A stretch of 64,000 bases of DNA from Cacconaster sp045617505 (GCA_045617505.1 JAZLIS010000064.1:1-64000), one strand, 5' to 3'. Numbered from the stretch's first letter, positions 43,113 to 51,431 are shown. A program made the numbers and translations. Notes: generated from the letters alone by a model not told the origin.

Positions 43113-45722
43113 TCATTCCGCCTTCACCATAACGAAGATGTCTTCGTAAGGGGAGAGGCTGATGCTCTTCAAATCCTTTCCGCTGACATTTTCCAGAGCA
43201 TCTGACTTTTTGAATGTCAGAGGTTTGCTGTCGCGTTTAAGCTCAAGTACGGCAGGCTTTCCCGCTGTTTCCCGGACCTGCAGGAGAATGTTCCCCTTCT
43301 CTTTTGCAGGAGCAATCGAAGTAATCATCAAATCTTCGGATTCAATGGTCAGGCAGGATTTTTCCGCCCTGTTTTTATCGGGGAGGCCTTGAGGCAGGAC
43401 TCGCCCGTAAGGTTGGACACGGTCTGACATTGCAAAGCGCAGCGCTTCAGTATCGGAGTTGTCCTGTCTGGAGGTGATGGTATAGTTCCAATGAATCTCT
43501 CCTCCCTGAGTTGCCCGGAAGTTGGTTGTCCAATAGTTGTTCAGCACCCAGGAGAAGATGTGGGCCTTGTCGTAGCTCTTGATATACTGGAATTTGCCTT
43601 CAAGCAAGCCTCCCAGCATCATCAGAGGGGTTTCCTTGGATGAAAGCAGAATCTGGTAGCCGTCGCTTCGGGCTGCCGCGAAGTTCTGAATCGTGTTCCA
43701 TCCGCTTGCAGTTCCCTCAAGCTGGTTCTCGCCGGGACGGACGAAACCTCCCTGTACGTCGTATGCGAGACGGTCTCCCGCAAAGGGGAACGCCACATAA
43801 AATGAGAGAGGTTCGGGATTCGGCAGGGGACGCATCGCGTAACTGAGTTCGATCCGGGGTTCGTCATTATAGAGTTTGATTTCATAACTGAACCCGTGTT
43901 CTGACAGACCGTCAGCCTGACCGTTGATACGTATGCTGCGATAGACGGGGCCGTCTTCGCCGGGAGTGACAGTCACATTCCTGACGGTTGTGCGGGAGAG
44001 GCCTTCATAAGAGAAGTCCTTCATAGTCCATCTGTCGGCAAGTGTCTCGTAAATCAGCTGCCCCGCAGCCCATTCAGAGTCTGTATCCAGCATCTGGCGC
44101 CCTGCAATCTTGTCATAGATACTGCCGATTCCTCCTCTTGCAGGGTCTATCTTTATCCGGTAGAAATCGTTCTCAAGGGTAGTCGGGTCCGTCTGTGCGG
44201 CTCTTTCGGATGCAGCCTTGCCGGGTACTATGCGGTATGTGCGATAGCCCAGGGAGGGAATGTCTTTGACGAACATCCTGTAATACGCGCCTTCAGCTCT
44301 TGACTCGTATGCCTGATAGGGGACTTCGTTGCCTTTTTCATCGACTATGCGGCAGCCGGAATCCTTGGGAAGGAGTTCGTAATCGATATAGAGGTCGCAG
44401 CAGGCATCCCGTCTCCAGGCAAGGGGATTGAAGAAGGTGACGGTCGGTTCTGCACAGCGGTGGATGAAGGCCTGCAGAAGTCCTCCGGACGTCTCATAGA
44501 GCATTTTGGCCTTTTTCTGCGCAGTCCAGGCGTATGAACCCTTGCACCCCCACTGAAGTTCAGTCTGGTAGCAGGTGGGGTCATCTATGGACATATGGGA
44601 GCCGAAGGTGTGTTCGTCGTAGAAAAGCAGGTTGTTGTGGATTTCCTCAATCTCGCCGTTCACGTGTCCGGGCAGGCTGACGCCAAGCATCTGAGCCATA
44701 GAGAGAAGGGCCTGGTTTGAGAGCATATCCGCCTGAGTTTTGCGGGCTTCGCCGGTCTCCCTCATCGCGGAGCCGAAGCCGTCGGTCCACCAGTCGGGAT
44801 ATGCGACCCTGTAGGTTTTTAGTTTGTCAGCGTGTCTCGCGGCTATTTTGTCTATGAATTCGTGTGCGGTGGCGCTGCGGAGTTTGGGCCATTCGTGGGT
44901 TTGGTTCCACTCCTTTATAAGGGAGCATATTTTGTAGGAAGGGGGTGCGTTGTCGGTCCAGGCTCCGAGATATTGCAGGCCGATTTCGTCGAAAGGGTAT
45001 CCTGCCTTCTCCAGAGATTCCAGATAGTCAAGCAGTTGCTTCTCGAAAGCATCGATGCCGTCAAGGATGCCGAGCATATTGCCTTTCATATAGTGCTCCG
45101 AGCGGAAGGCGATGAGGCTGCGGCCTGAGGGGGATTCCCATTTGAAGAGGGTGGGGATGCTGAAGGGCTCAAGGGCGCGGTCGGTGTGCTCTCCCATCCA
45201 GAGGTAATTGACCCCTATTTCGGGAAGGAAATCGGCAAGGCACCAGGAGATGCCGTTCACGTCGTTCTGCATCGCTCCGGTGAATGGAATGCCCTGCTGC
45301 TGAAGCTCTTTCAGAGGAAGGAGGAAGTAGCGCATCGAGTTCTCGTCGGAGACCTCAGCCATATTGAAATACATCGCCGTTATTTCAATCTGACCGCGTG
45401 CGATGCAATCCTTCAGGCGCTGCACCTGTTCTGCGGGACGGACTTTCACATATTCCGTCACGGCCCAGGCGGCCTCGCAGGTCCATCTGAACTTGGCATC
45501 ATCGGGATAATCACTGGTAATGTCGCAGTAATCAATCGCATAGTCGATATAGCGGAGATGCTCGGCCAGAATCTCGGTCTGGGGTTTGGTGTAGCCGATG
45601 TCAGTATGGGTATGCTGTACCAGATAGATTGTCCAGTTGCGCCGGGGAGCGGCGGATGAGGGGGAGGGGATGGCGGTGTTTATGAGAGCGAGGGTCAGGA
45701 CCGCGAACAGAAGTTTCTTCAT
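43113..45722 (-). CDS. exported GH38 alpha-mannosidase-like enzyme
   Basis: An 869-residue protein with a signal peptide (MKKLLFAVLTLALINTAIP) followed by the GH38 N-terminal zinc domain. The first metal motif is LVQHTHTDIGYT near residue 36. FRWTCEAAWAVTEYV and ITAMYFNMAEVSDENSM follow, and the likely nucleophile aspartate is in MQNDVNGISW. The middle helical and C-terminal beta-sandwich domains cover about residues 370-869, with GLSEHGFSYEIKLYNDEPRIE. GH38 enzymes remove alpha-linked mannose from N-glycans or mannans. It is divergent from the GH116-like gene. Confidence 0.87.
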   Translation of the reverse strand: MKKLLFAVLTLALINTAIPSPSSAAPRRNWTIYLVQHTHTDIGYTKPQTEILAEHLRYIDYAIDYCDITSDYPDDAKFRWTCEAAWAVTEYVKVRPAEQVQRLKDCIARGQIEITAMYFNMAEVSDENSMRYFLLPLKELQQQGIPFTGAMQNDVNGISWCLADFLPEIGVNYLWMGEHTDRALEPFSIPTLFKWESPSGRSLIAFRSEHYMKGNMLGILDGIDAFEKQLLDYLESLEKAGYPFDEIGLQYLGAWTDNAPPSYKICSLIKEWNQTHEWPKLRSATAHEFIDKIAARHADKLKTYRVAYPDWWTDGFGSAMRETGEARKTQADMLSNQALLSMAQMLGVSLPGHVNGEIEEIHNNLLFYDEHTFGSHMSIDDPTCYQTELQWGCKGSYAWTAQKKAKMLYETSGGLLQAFIHRCAEPTVTFFNPLAWRRDACCDLYIDYELLPKDSGCRIVDEKGNEVPYQAYESRAEGAYYRMFVKDIPSLGYRTYRIVPGKAASERAAQTDPTTLENDFYRIKIDPARGGIGSIYDKIAGRQMLDTDSEWAAGQLIYETLADRWTMKDFSYEGLSRTTVRNVTVTPGEDGPVYRSIRINGQADGLSEHGFSYEIKLYNDEPRIELSYAMRPLPNPEPLSFYVAFPFAGDRLAYDVQGGFVRPGENQLEGTASGWNTIQNFAAARSDGYQILLSSKETPLMMLGGLLEGKFQYIKSYDKAHIFSWVLNNYWTTNFRATQGGEIHWNYTITSRQDNSDTEALRFAMSDRVQPYGRVLPQGLPDKNRAEKSCLTIESEDLMITSIAPAKEKGNILLQVRETAGKPAVLELKRDSKPLTFKKSDALENVSGKDLKSISLSPYEDIFVMVKAE

Positions 45723-45738
45723 AGTTTGGCTGTTTTTT

Positions 45739-45770
45739 CAAAGTTAATCATATTCCACCACCAATGCAAA
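45739..45770 (-). promoter_or_regulatory. GH38 gene promoter
   Basis: On the minus strand TTTG (45,770-45,767), 20 bases, then TAACTTTG (45,746-45,739), 16 bases before the ATG. Both boxes match the Bacteroidota consensus with correct spacing. Confidence 0.65.
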
Positions 45771-45774
45771 TTGG
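45761..45774. promoter_or_regulatory. CCAAT-N4-ATTGG palindrome between two glycosidase genes
   Basis: CCAAT (45,761-45,765) and ATTGG (45,770-45,774) form a perfect inverted repeat with a four-base spacer. It overlaps the -33 element of the GH38 promoter and lies just upstream of the likely start of GH116-like transcription, so it could be an operator shared by both. Confidence 0.35.
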
Positions 45775-45822
45775 GGGAATTGGGAAAATATGAGTATATT
45801 GTGGGATGAAAAAACGCACGAT

Positions 45823-48375
45823 ATGAAAAAGTTCTTTATGGCGGCGACGGCCGCACTGATTGCTTCAAATCTTTTTGCCCAGCCCTGGCAGCCGCAGGAA
45901 TGGCCTGTGCTGACAAAGTATGATGCGGCTCATCTTCAGAGAGTTGCACTGCCCCTCGGGGGAATAGGGACAGGAACCGTATCTCTCGGAGGGCGCGGGG
46001 AACTTCGCGACTGGGAGATTATGAATGTCCCCGGAAAGGGGTACAGCACGGTGACTGACGGGAATGACGCTCCGTTTTTCGCCATCTATACACGGAAGGC
46101 CGGAGAGGAGTCCGCCACCAGAATGTTGGCAGGGCCTCTTTATCCTCAGGAATATCTTCACTGCGAAGGACGTCCGGTCAATCATCACGGGCTTCCCAGA
46201 TTCAGAAATGCGTCTTTCGATGCCGCCTATCCCTTCGGGCAGGTGAACCTTTCGGATGAAGCGATGCCCGTGCGCGTCAGAATCAAGGGGTTCAATCCTC
46301 TGATTCCGGGAGATACCGATGCAAGCAGCCTGCCTGTGGCCGTGCTCAGTTATGAAGTGACAAACGTGACGGACTCTCCCGTTGAGGTGGCGGTATGCGG
46401 CTCAATCCGCAATTTTGTTGGAAAGGACGGCCGGGAGAACACTTACGACTGGAAGGGGGATTACATCCCTGTCGGCGCGAAGGGCAATGTGAATGAATAC
46501 AGGGAAAATATTGATGCTGGTTTGAAGGGACTCTATTTTTATTCGCAGAGCATTGATCCCAAGCACCCCGCCTGGGGCAATTTTTCCCTTGTCACCGACT
46601 CCGACCAGAAGGTCACTTACAGAACTTTCTCCGTGGACAACGCGTGGGCGAACTCTGTCCTGAACTTCTGGGATGATTTCAGTGATGACGGTCTGATTTC
46701 CAACCCGAAGGCAAGCGTGCGCCATTCCGTGGGAGGAGACCAGGACCCGATGGGGTCCCTTGCCGTAAAATCCTCGCTCGCTCCGGGGGAGAAGAGGACC
46801 TTCAATTTCTATCTCACCTGGAATTTCCCCAACAGAATCGCCTGGGCCTGGGATAATTACATCGTAGGCAACTATTACAGCGGGAAATATCCCGACTCCT
46901 GGGATGCGGCCGGCCGGATTGTGCCCGCCTTGCCGGAATATGAGGCCCGGACCCTCGCGTTCGTGAACGGCATGCTGTCATCTTCATATCCTTCCGCCGT
47001 CAAGGAGGCGGCTCTGTACAATCTGAACGTGTTGCGCTCCCAGACGGTCTTCCGCATAGCGGACGGACACCTGATGGGGTGGGAGGGGGTAATGGACCGG
47101 TTCGGTTCCTGCAACGGTTCCTGCACTCACGTATGGAATTACGAGACCGCCACGGCATTCCTGTTCGGCGACCTTGCCCGGACAATGCGTGACGTGGAGT
47201 TCAAGATTGCGCTGCACGAGGACGGAGCGATGGCATTCCGCACTGAACTTCCGTTTGACACCGGACAGAACCGCAGTACAGCGGCTGACGGGCAACTCGG
47301 GTGTATTATGAAGCTTTATCGGGAGTGGCAACTGAGCGGGGACAATGCGTTTCTGGCTTCCTACTGGGAGCCTTGCAAGAGGGCTCTTTCTTTTGCCTGG
47401 GTTGAAGGAGGATGGGATGCCGACCGCGACGGAGTGATGGAAGGGTCACAGCATAACACTATGGACGTCAATTACTTCGGTCCCAACGGGCAGATGACTT
47501 TCTGGTATATGGGAGCCCTCCGTGCCGCTGAGGAGATGGCACTTGCTATGAAGGACAAGGCTTTTGCCCGCGAGTGCCGCTCTGTCTTTGAGAAAGCTTC
47601 CGCATACGCCGACAACGTGCTTTTCAACGGGGAGTATTACGAACATAAAATCACCGACCCGGAGAGTTTCGAGTTTCTGCCCGAGGGCTCCGACCGTGTA
47701 CCTCCGTTCCAGTTGGGGAAGGCCTGCCTGGTGGACCAGCTTGTGGGGCAGTATATGGCGCATATCTGCGGACTGGGGTATCTTGCGGACAAAGAGCATA
47801 TCAGGACGACGTTGGAGAGCGTGATGAAGTACAATTATCACGATAATCTGTATGGTCACTTCAATAATATGAGAACATATCTGTTTGAGGATGAGGCCGG
47901 TATGCTGATGGCATCCTGGCCGAAGGGTCGTCTGGAGGTGCCGTTCCCGTATTTCAACGAGTCGATGACCGGGTTCGAGTATACGGCTGCGACGGGGATG
48001 ATTTACGAGGGGATGGTCGATGACGGGATGAAATGCATCTCGTCAATCCGTGCCCGTTTCGATGGGGCTAAGAGAAATCCTTTCAGCGAGCCGGAGTGCG
48101 GGCATCATTATGCCAGGTCGATGGCTAGTTGGTCAACTCTTCTGGCGTTCAGCGGATTCCACTATTCGGGAGTGGACGGGACGATGAGTATCACGGATGC
48201 TGAAGGCAAGTGGTTCTGGAGCAACGGAAGCGCCTGGGGTGTTGTGAGCAACCGTGACGGGCATTCTACGCTGGAGGTCATCGAGGGTTCTCTGGCGCTG
48301 AAGAGTTACGTCTGCGGCGGGAAGACTTTCAAGGGAAAAGTATCTCTTTCCGCCGGCGAGAGCCATACGTTCTGA
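45823..48375 (+). CDS. exported GH116-like glycosidase (DUF608 type)
   Basis: An 850-residue protein with a signal peptide (MKKFFMAATAALIASNLFAQ). The N-terminal beta domain has VALPLGGIGTGTVSLGGRGE near residue 45, the hallmark of the family that includes bile-acid beta-glucosidase GBA2. The C-terminal (alpha/alpha)6 catalytic domain, about residues 370-830, contains GSCTHVWNYETATAFLFGDLAR and DRDGVMEGSQHNTMDVNYFG. Known GH116 enzymes act on beta-glucosides, beta-xylosides or N-acetylglucosaminides; specificity here is open. I use ATG 45,823, which gives the signal peptide, rather than 45,790. Confidence 0.85.
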   Translation: MKKFFMAATAALIASNLFAQPWQPQEWPVLTKYDAAHLQRVALPLGGIGTGTVSLGGRGELRDWEIMNVPGKGYSTVTDGNDAPFFAIYTRKAGEESATRMLAGPLYPQEYLHCEGRPVNHHGLPRFRNASFDAAYPFGQVNLSDEAMPVRVRIKGFNPLIPGDTDASSLPVAVLSYEVTNVTDSPVEVAVCGSIRNFVGKDGRENTYDWKGDYIPVGAKGNVNEYRENIDAGLKGLYFYSQSIDPKHPAWGNFSLVTDSDQKVTYRTFSVDNAWANSVLNFWDDFSDDGLISNPKASVRHSVGGDQDPMGSLAVKSSLAPGEKRTFNFYLTWNFPNRIAWAWDNYIVGNYYSGKYPDSWDAAGRIVPALPEYEARTLAFVNGMLSSSYPSAVKEAALYNLNVLRSQTVFRIADGHLMGWEGVMDRFGSCNGSCTHVWNYETATAFLFGDLARTMRDVEFKIALHEDGAMAFRTELPFDTGQNRSTAADGQLGCIMKLYREWQLSGDNAFLASYWEPCKRALSFAWVEGGWDADRDGVMEGSQHNTMDVNYFGPNGQMTFWYMGALRAAEEMALAMKDKAFARECRSVFEKASAYADNVLFNGEYYEHKITDPESFEFLPEGSDRVPPFQLGKACLVDQLVGQYMAHICGLGYLADKEHIRTTLESVMKYNYHDNLYGHFNNMRTYLFEDEAGMLMASWPKGRLEVPFPYFNESMTGFEYTAATGMIYEGMVDDGMKCISSIRARFDGAKRNPFSEPECGHHYARSMASWSTLLAFSGFHYSGVDGTMSITDAEGKWFWSNGSAWGVVSNRDGHSTLEVIEGSLALKSYVCGGKTFKGKVSLSAGESHTF

Positions 48376-48546
48376 TGTGAGCGGTGCTCCCGGTTGACGG
48401 GCAAATGAGCAAAATCGCCGTTTCCGCTCACGACGGCCCCGAAAATCACACTAAAATGAGCATATATGCTATTTTTGCTCATTTGCCATCGAAAGGAAAG
48501 TCCACCAGCTGCAGAACCATACACAAGGCCGTCCCGGTAAGTAACA
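48376..48546. other. structured intergenic region with interlocking inverted repeats
   Basis: Two inverted repeats interlock. GTGAGCGG (48,377-48,384) matches CCGCTCAC (48,424-48,431). GGCAAATGAGCAAAA (48,400-48,414) matches TTTTGCTCATTTGCC (48,473-48,487) perfectly over 15 bases. A 12-base palindrome AGCATATATGCT lies at 48,459-48,470. AAATGAGCA occurs twice forward and once inverted. No gene is visible. Confidence 0.65.
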
Positions 48547-48933
48547 TTACACTGTTGAATCTGAAGAAAGTGGTCTTTCTTTTTCAATCCGTGCAATGAG
48601 TTCCTTCAGTTCACCGATATCTATCTTTTCCTCCTCCACGAACTGGGACGCCATATATGAATAGGAATTGTTGAAGTACTTGGATACCAGATCCCCGATG
48701 GATATTCCCCTGTATTCCCTTTCCGTAATTGCGGGAGTGTACTGGAAGGAGTTTGCCATAGGCCTGCGCCTGAGAAATCCTTTCTCCTCAAGAAACTTCA
48801 CCTAAGTGGCAACCGTGTTGTAGTTCGGTTTCGGCTCGGGCATTTCCGCAACGATGTCCCTGATGAACACTTCCCCCTTCTTCCAGATGATGTTCATCAC
48901 CTCTTCTTCCTTGAATGTCAGTCTCTGTTTCAT
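48547..48933 (-). pseudogene. BlaI/MecI-type repressor broken by an amber stop
   Basis: Reading from ATG 48,933, the frame gives a BlaI/MecI-like winged-helix start (LTFKEEEVMNIIWKKGEVFI, then IVAEMPEPKPNYNTVAT), then TAG at 48,804-48,802, then VKFLEEKGFLRRRP and the rest to the normal end. Without the stop it would be about 128 residues, the usual length. The stop sits in the middle of the DNA-recognition helix region where TAT (Tyr) would fit. A GTG directly after it could restart the C-terminal 84 residues, which would dimerise but not bind DNA. No BlaR1-type sensor lies nearby. It starts eight bases after the thioredoxin-fold gene. Confidence 0.8.
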
Positions 48934-48941
48934 AGTCCAAC

Positions 48942-49871
48942 CTATTCCCTCAGGAATTCCTCAATTTCATCCAAGTCCATAAATTCGGCCCGGACAAGCG
49001 TCCCGTCCGGATTTATCAGCAAAAATGAAGGGCGGATATGGCAGTCATACATCAACTCCAAGGGAGAACTGAACTCGCGGCCATCAGCAAGAACAATATA
49101 ATCTTCAAGTCCGAAATGCCCGACCTTTTCTTTCAATCCTTCCAGGTCCAGGTTATTGAAGAACACAATCCAGACAAAATCTTTTCCATATTCCTCTCTC
49201 AAGTGATTGAAATACCTGACAGGCGCGGTATCATCAACACCGTGCGTCCAGCACGTCAGCCCGTCTGCGACGATTACGGTTTTCTTCCCTTCGATGACAC
49301 TCCAGTCAAATGCTCCACCGTCAACGTCAAAACAATCGAATGGAATGATTTTCTCACCGGGCCGGACTTTGGGACCGTAAAGGAATTCGTGGATAGCTTG
49401 GCCTGCAACTGAGCGCTTGAGAATACGCGGTGCCGCATTGTATATGCTGTCAAGTTGATAACGGGAATAGATAAGGCGTCTGCCGAAAGCGGATTTGAAT
49501 CCTTCCGTCGAGATTGACTCGTATTTGTTTGTCACCCGGGACTTACCCTCCTGAATCTCAGCCAGACGGGCATCTGTGATGGCCGATAAAGAGTCAAAGC
49601 AATGATTCAGGCTGTCCAGAATCGGTTGCAGTTCTTTGGCCCGCTCCGGATGCTCCTTCAGTTCCTGACCAATCTTTACCCGGGGATGTCCGTATTTGCC
49701 TGCAAGTTCCCTGTTGTTCCATTCCACCAATTCTCTCATAGCCTTATTGAGGGAATCGACGGCAGCAAGATATTCTGCGTCATTCCGGGCAATCTGTTTT
49801 GCCTGCCGGTTACATCCGCACAGAAGGAACACGGGCAGGATGACAAGGATGAGAAGTGATATTCGTTTCAT
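48942..49871 (-). CDS. thioredoxin-fold lipoprotein without a CXXC motif
   Basis: A 309-residue protein whose signal MKRISLLILVILPVFLLCGC ends in a lipobox cysteine. Residues 25-150 form a charged helical region, as in Bacteroidota TlpA-type proteins with an N-terminal DUF4369-like or unknown domain. The C-terminal 130 residues look like a thioredoxin fold: WSVIEGKKTVIVADGLTCWTHG, a strand-helix pattern, then the cis-proline segment IRPSFLLINPDGTLV. The usual Cys-x-x-Cys is reduced to one Cys (Cys-Trp-Thr-His), so disulfide reduction is unlikely. I start at 49,871; a longer frame runs into tRNA-Pro. Confidence 0.75.
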   Translation of the reverse strand: MKRISLLILVILPVFLLCGCNRQAKQIARNDAEYLAAVDSLNKAMRELVEWNNRELAGKYGHPRVKIGQELKEHPERAKELQPILDSLNHCFDSLSAITDARLAEIQEGKSRVTNKYESISTEGFKSAFGRRLIYSRYQLDSIYNAAPRILKRSVAGQAIHEFLYGPKVRPGEKIIPFDCFDVDGGAFDWSVIEGKKTVIVADGLTCWTHGVDDTAPVRYFNHLREEYGKDFVWIVFFNNLDLEGLKEKVGHFGLEDYIVLADGREFSSPLELMYDCHIRPSFLLINPDGTLVRAEFMDLDEIEEFLRE

Positions 49872-49942
49872 ATTTTGTAGTATATACTGCATTGGAAGCC
49901 GGTAAAGCGGTGGACGGCAGGGGGCAGAGCCCCTAATTATAG

Positions 49943-50016
<74 letters not shown>

Positions 50017-50074
50017 TGCCCTGCGAAAGGGTAAACAAAGGTATGGCAGTAAATCCTAATAACCAAAAAAATTT

Positions 50075-50104
50075 TTGGTGTTTTTCCCAAAACCATTATC
50101 TTTG
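50075..50104 (+). promoter_or_regulatory. tRNA-Ser promoter
   Basis: TTG (50,075-50,077), 19 bases, then TATCTTTG (50,097-50,104): a near-ideal Bacteroidota promoter, 26 bases before the mature tRNA. Confidence 0.7.
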
Positions 50105-50130
50105 CAGTCCCGTGATTCGCGAGGTAGTTT

Positions 50131-50217
50131 GGTGAGGTGGGTGAGTGGCTGAAACCACCAGTTTGCTAAACTGACGTACGGGTAACCGTACCGGGGGTTC
50201 GAATCCCCCCCTCACCG
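50131..50217 (+). tRNA. tRNA-Ser (anticodon GCT), integration target
   Basis: An 87-base type II tRNA. The acceptor stem GGTGAGG pairs with CCTCACC. The anticodon loop is TTGCTAA (anticodon GCT). A long variable arm GTACGGGTAACCGTAC and the T loop GGTTCGAATCC follow. The last 16 bases, plus one more, are repeated exactly at 58,843-58,859, so an element has integrated into its 3' end while restoring the tRNA. Confidence 0.96.
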
Positions 50218-50218
50218 C
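50202..50218 (+). repeat. attL: 17-base direct repeat in the tRNA-Ser 3' end
   Basis: AATCCCCCCCTCACCGC is the 3' end of tRNA-Ser(GCT). An identical copy at 58,843-58,859 marks the far end of the element. Tyrosine integrases commonly recombine at tRNA 3' ends, duplicating the crossover sequence in this way. Confidence 0.93.
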
Positions 50219-50226
50219 TTTTAAGC

Positions 50227-50276
50227 GTGAGTATCAAATGCTTGCGAATTTTACTCACGGTTTTACTTACACAAAT
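50227..50276. repeat. left-end candidate integrase arm sites
   Basis: GTGAGTA (50,227-50,233), TTTACTCAC (50,250-50,258) and TTTACTTACACAAAT (50,262-50,276) are variants of one motif. All three recur near the right end at 58,703-58,736, the last as an exact 15-base copy. This fits arm-type binding sites for the integrase. Confidence 0.6.
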
Positions 50277-50310
50277 AAGTCCCCTGCTTCAAAAACAGAG
50301 GACTTTTTTT
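50277..50310 (+). terminator. intrinsic terminator just inside the left end
   Basis: AAGTCCCCTG pairs with CAGAGGACTT (one mismatch) around CTTCAAAAA and runs into a seven-T tract. It would end tRNA-Ser transcripts that now read into the element. Confidence 0.75.
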
Positions 50311-50334
50311 AACACACAAACAGTAAACAGATTC

Positions 50335-50568
50335 TTAGTCGTAGCCATAGATTAGGCCCATCAACGCGCATTCCAACATTCCTTCAACCTTCGATGCTTC
50401 GGTGTCAATTTCCTGTTGGAACTGTGCATCATAGGCCAGATGATTCTGAATGGCGGTTTTTAATTCCTTGGCAAGTCCGAGGACATATCCAAGTTGCTTT
50501 GCTTCATCCCCAAAGCCAGACATTGCTACACTGATTTTTTCCGGATTGAGAGAGGTCATTTGTTCCAT
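50335..50568 (-). CDS. 77-residue element protein, function unknown
   Basis: A small, soluble, mostly helical and acidic protein (SLNPEKISVAMSGFGDEA, then LAKELKTAIQNHLAYDAQ). I do not recognise a family. It is the outermost gene at the left end and is divergent from the XRE regulator, with a strong promoter of its own at 50,607-50,636, so it may be regulated by that protein. Confidence 0.6.
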   Translation of the reverse strand: MEQMTSLNPEKISVAMSGFGDEAKQLGYVLGLAKELKTAIQNHLAYDAQFQQEIDTEASKVEGMLECALMGLIYGYD

Positions 50569-50606
50569 ATACTTATTTATTAAGGTTATTACTTTAATTG
50601 TTTATG

Positions 50607-50636
50607 CAAATATAATATAATTTCTTTAATTGCAAA
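50607..50636 (-). promoter_or_regulatory. promoter of the 77-residue gene
   Basis: On the minus strand TTTG (50,636-50,633), 18 bases, then TATATTTG (50,614-50,607). One arm of an inverted repeat (50,620-50,631) lies between the two boxes. Confidence 0.65.
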
Positions 50637-50735
50637 TAATTTATTTGATTTTTTTATTATGGCATATAACGAAAGTATTTAATCATTGTTGCATTATATA
50701 ACATAATTCCTATATTTGCAATGAATTAAAGAAAT
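50620..50735. promoter_or_regulatory. paired operator-like repeats flanking divergent promoters
   Basis: ATTTCTTTAATT (50,620-50,631) and AATTAAAGAAAT (50,724-50,735) are perfect inverted copies. The left one sits inside the leftward promoter, the right one just after the rightward -7 box. A partial copy, TTTAATTG, is at 50,593-50,600. The XRE protein encoded alongside is the obvious candidate ligand. Confidence 0.5.
50689..50718 (+). promoter_or_regulatory. promoter of the XRE regulator operon
   Basis: TTG (50,689-50,691), 19 bases, then TATATTTG (50,711-50,718), an ideal consensus match. The ATG is at 50,744. Confidence 0.7.
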
Positions 50736-50743
50736 TGCCATAT

Positions 50744-50995
50744 ATGGATTTTAGCAAACAGATAAAGCACTTGTGCAAGGAAAGAGGCATAGACCTGAAA
50801 ACACTTGCAAAGAGATTAGAGATAACTCCTATTTCGTTGAGCCAGACATTGCATCAATCTTACCCACAGTTGCAAAGTCTTGAACGCATCGCGAATGCTC
50901 TGGGAGTAGAGGTCAGAGAACTGTTCGCTCCTTCTGATGAAGTGACTATCACCTGCCCCCATTGCGGGAAAGCAATCAGGATAAAGTTTGAGTAA
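50744..50995 (+). CDS. XRE-family helix-turn-helix regulator
   Basis: An 83-residue Cro/C1-type DNA-binding protein. The five-helix HTH spans about residues 5-62, with LKTLAKRLEITPISLSQTLH as the turn and recognition helix and LQSLERIANALGVEVRELF after it. The C-terminal tail TCPHCGKAIRIKFE has one Cys-x-x-Cys pair and could bind metal as half of a zinc site or across a dimer. The start is ATG 50,744 (TTG 50,735 is also in frame). It probably controls the divergent promoters beside it. The ASCH gene starts one base after its stop. Confidence 0.85.
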   Translation: MDFSKQIKHLCKERGIDLKTLAKRLEITPISLSQTLHQSYPQLQSLERIANALGVEVRELFAPSDEVTITCPHCGKAIRIKFE

Positions 50996-50996
50996 A

Positions 50997-51428
50997 ATGG
51001 AAGTCCCGACAAAGGAAAACACTCTATATCTGCCTATTAGGCAGGTCTATTTCGACAAGATAGTTGCCGGAACAAAGATTGTCGAATACAGGGAAGTCAA
51101 GGAGGGTATAACGATGGGACGATACCTCATCAAAGAGAAGAACCCAAGCGGATACAGGCTCAACCCCGAATGTACGGAGCCGGGAAGGAAGTATTATTTT
51201 GACGATTATAATGGTGGCCGTTATCCCTTTGTCCCGAAACCTTACAAGTATTTGCGTCTGGCCGTTGGCTATGCCAAAGACAGAGATACGGCCTTGGTTG
51301 AGGTCACGGGATTTTCTTTCAGTCCTGATATGATACGCAATGACAAGGACGGAAAGCCGCTATATTGCTGGTGGATAATGGGAATACACCTCGGCAAAGT
51401 TGTGGAGGTCTATCGAAAGAACAGATAA
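50997..51428 (+). CDS. ASCH-domain (PUA-like) protein
   Basis: A 143-residue protein with the ASCH pattern: TLYLPIRQVYFDKIVAGTKIVEYREV near the start, where the K-x-x-E-x-R segment is the typical ligand-binding site, then YLRLAVGYAKDRDTALVEVTGF in the barrel. ASCH domains bind RNA or modified nucleosides and some cleave modified bases. Such genes are frequent on Bacteroidales phages and islands. It is the second gene of the XRE operon. Confidence 0.75.
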   Translation: MEVPTKENTLYLPIRQVYFDKIVAGTKIVEYREVKEGITMGRYLIKEKNPSGYRLNPECTEPGRKYYFDDYNGGRYPFVPKPYKYLRLAVGYAKDRDTALVEVTGFSFSPDMIRNDKDGKPLYCWWIMGIHLGKVVEVYRKNR

Positions 51429-51431
51429 GGA

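Noticed and set aside
45790..45822. Upstream start for the GH116-like enzyme
   Set aside because: Starting at 45,790 would bury the signal peptide behind eleven charged residues; 45,823 gives a standard export signal.
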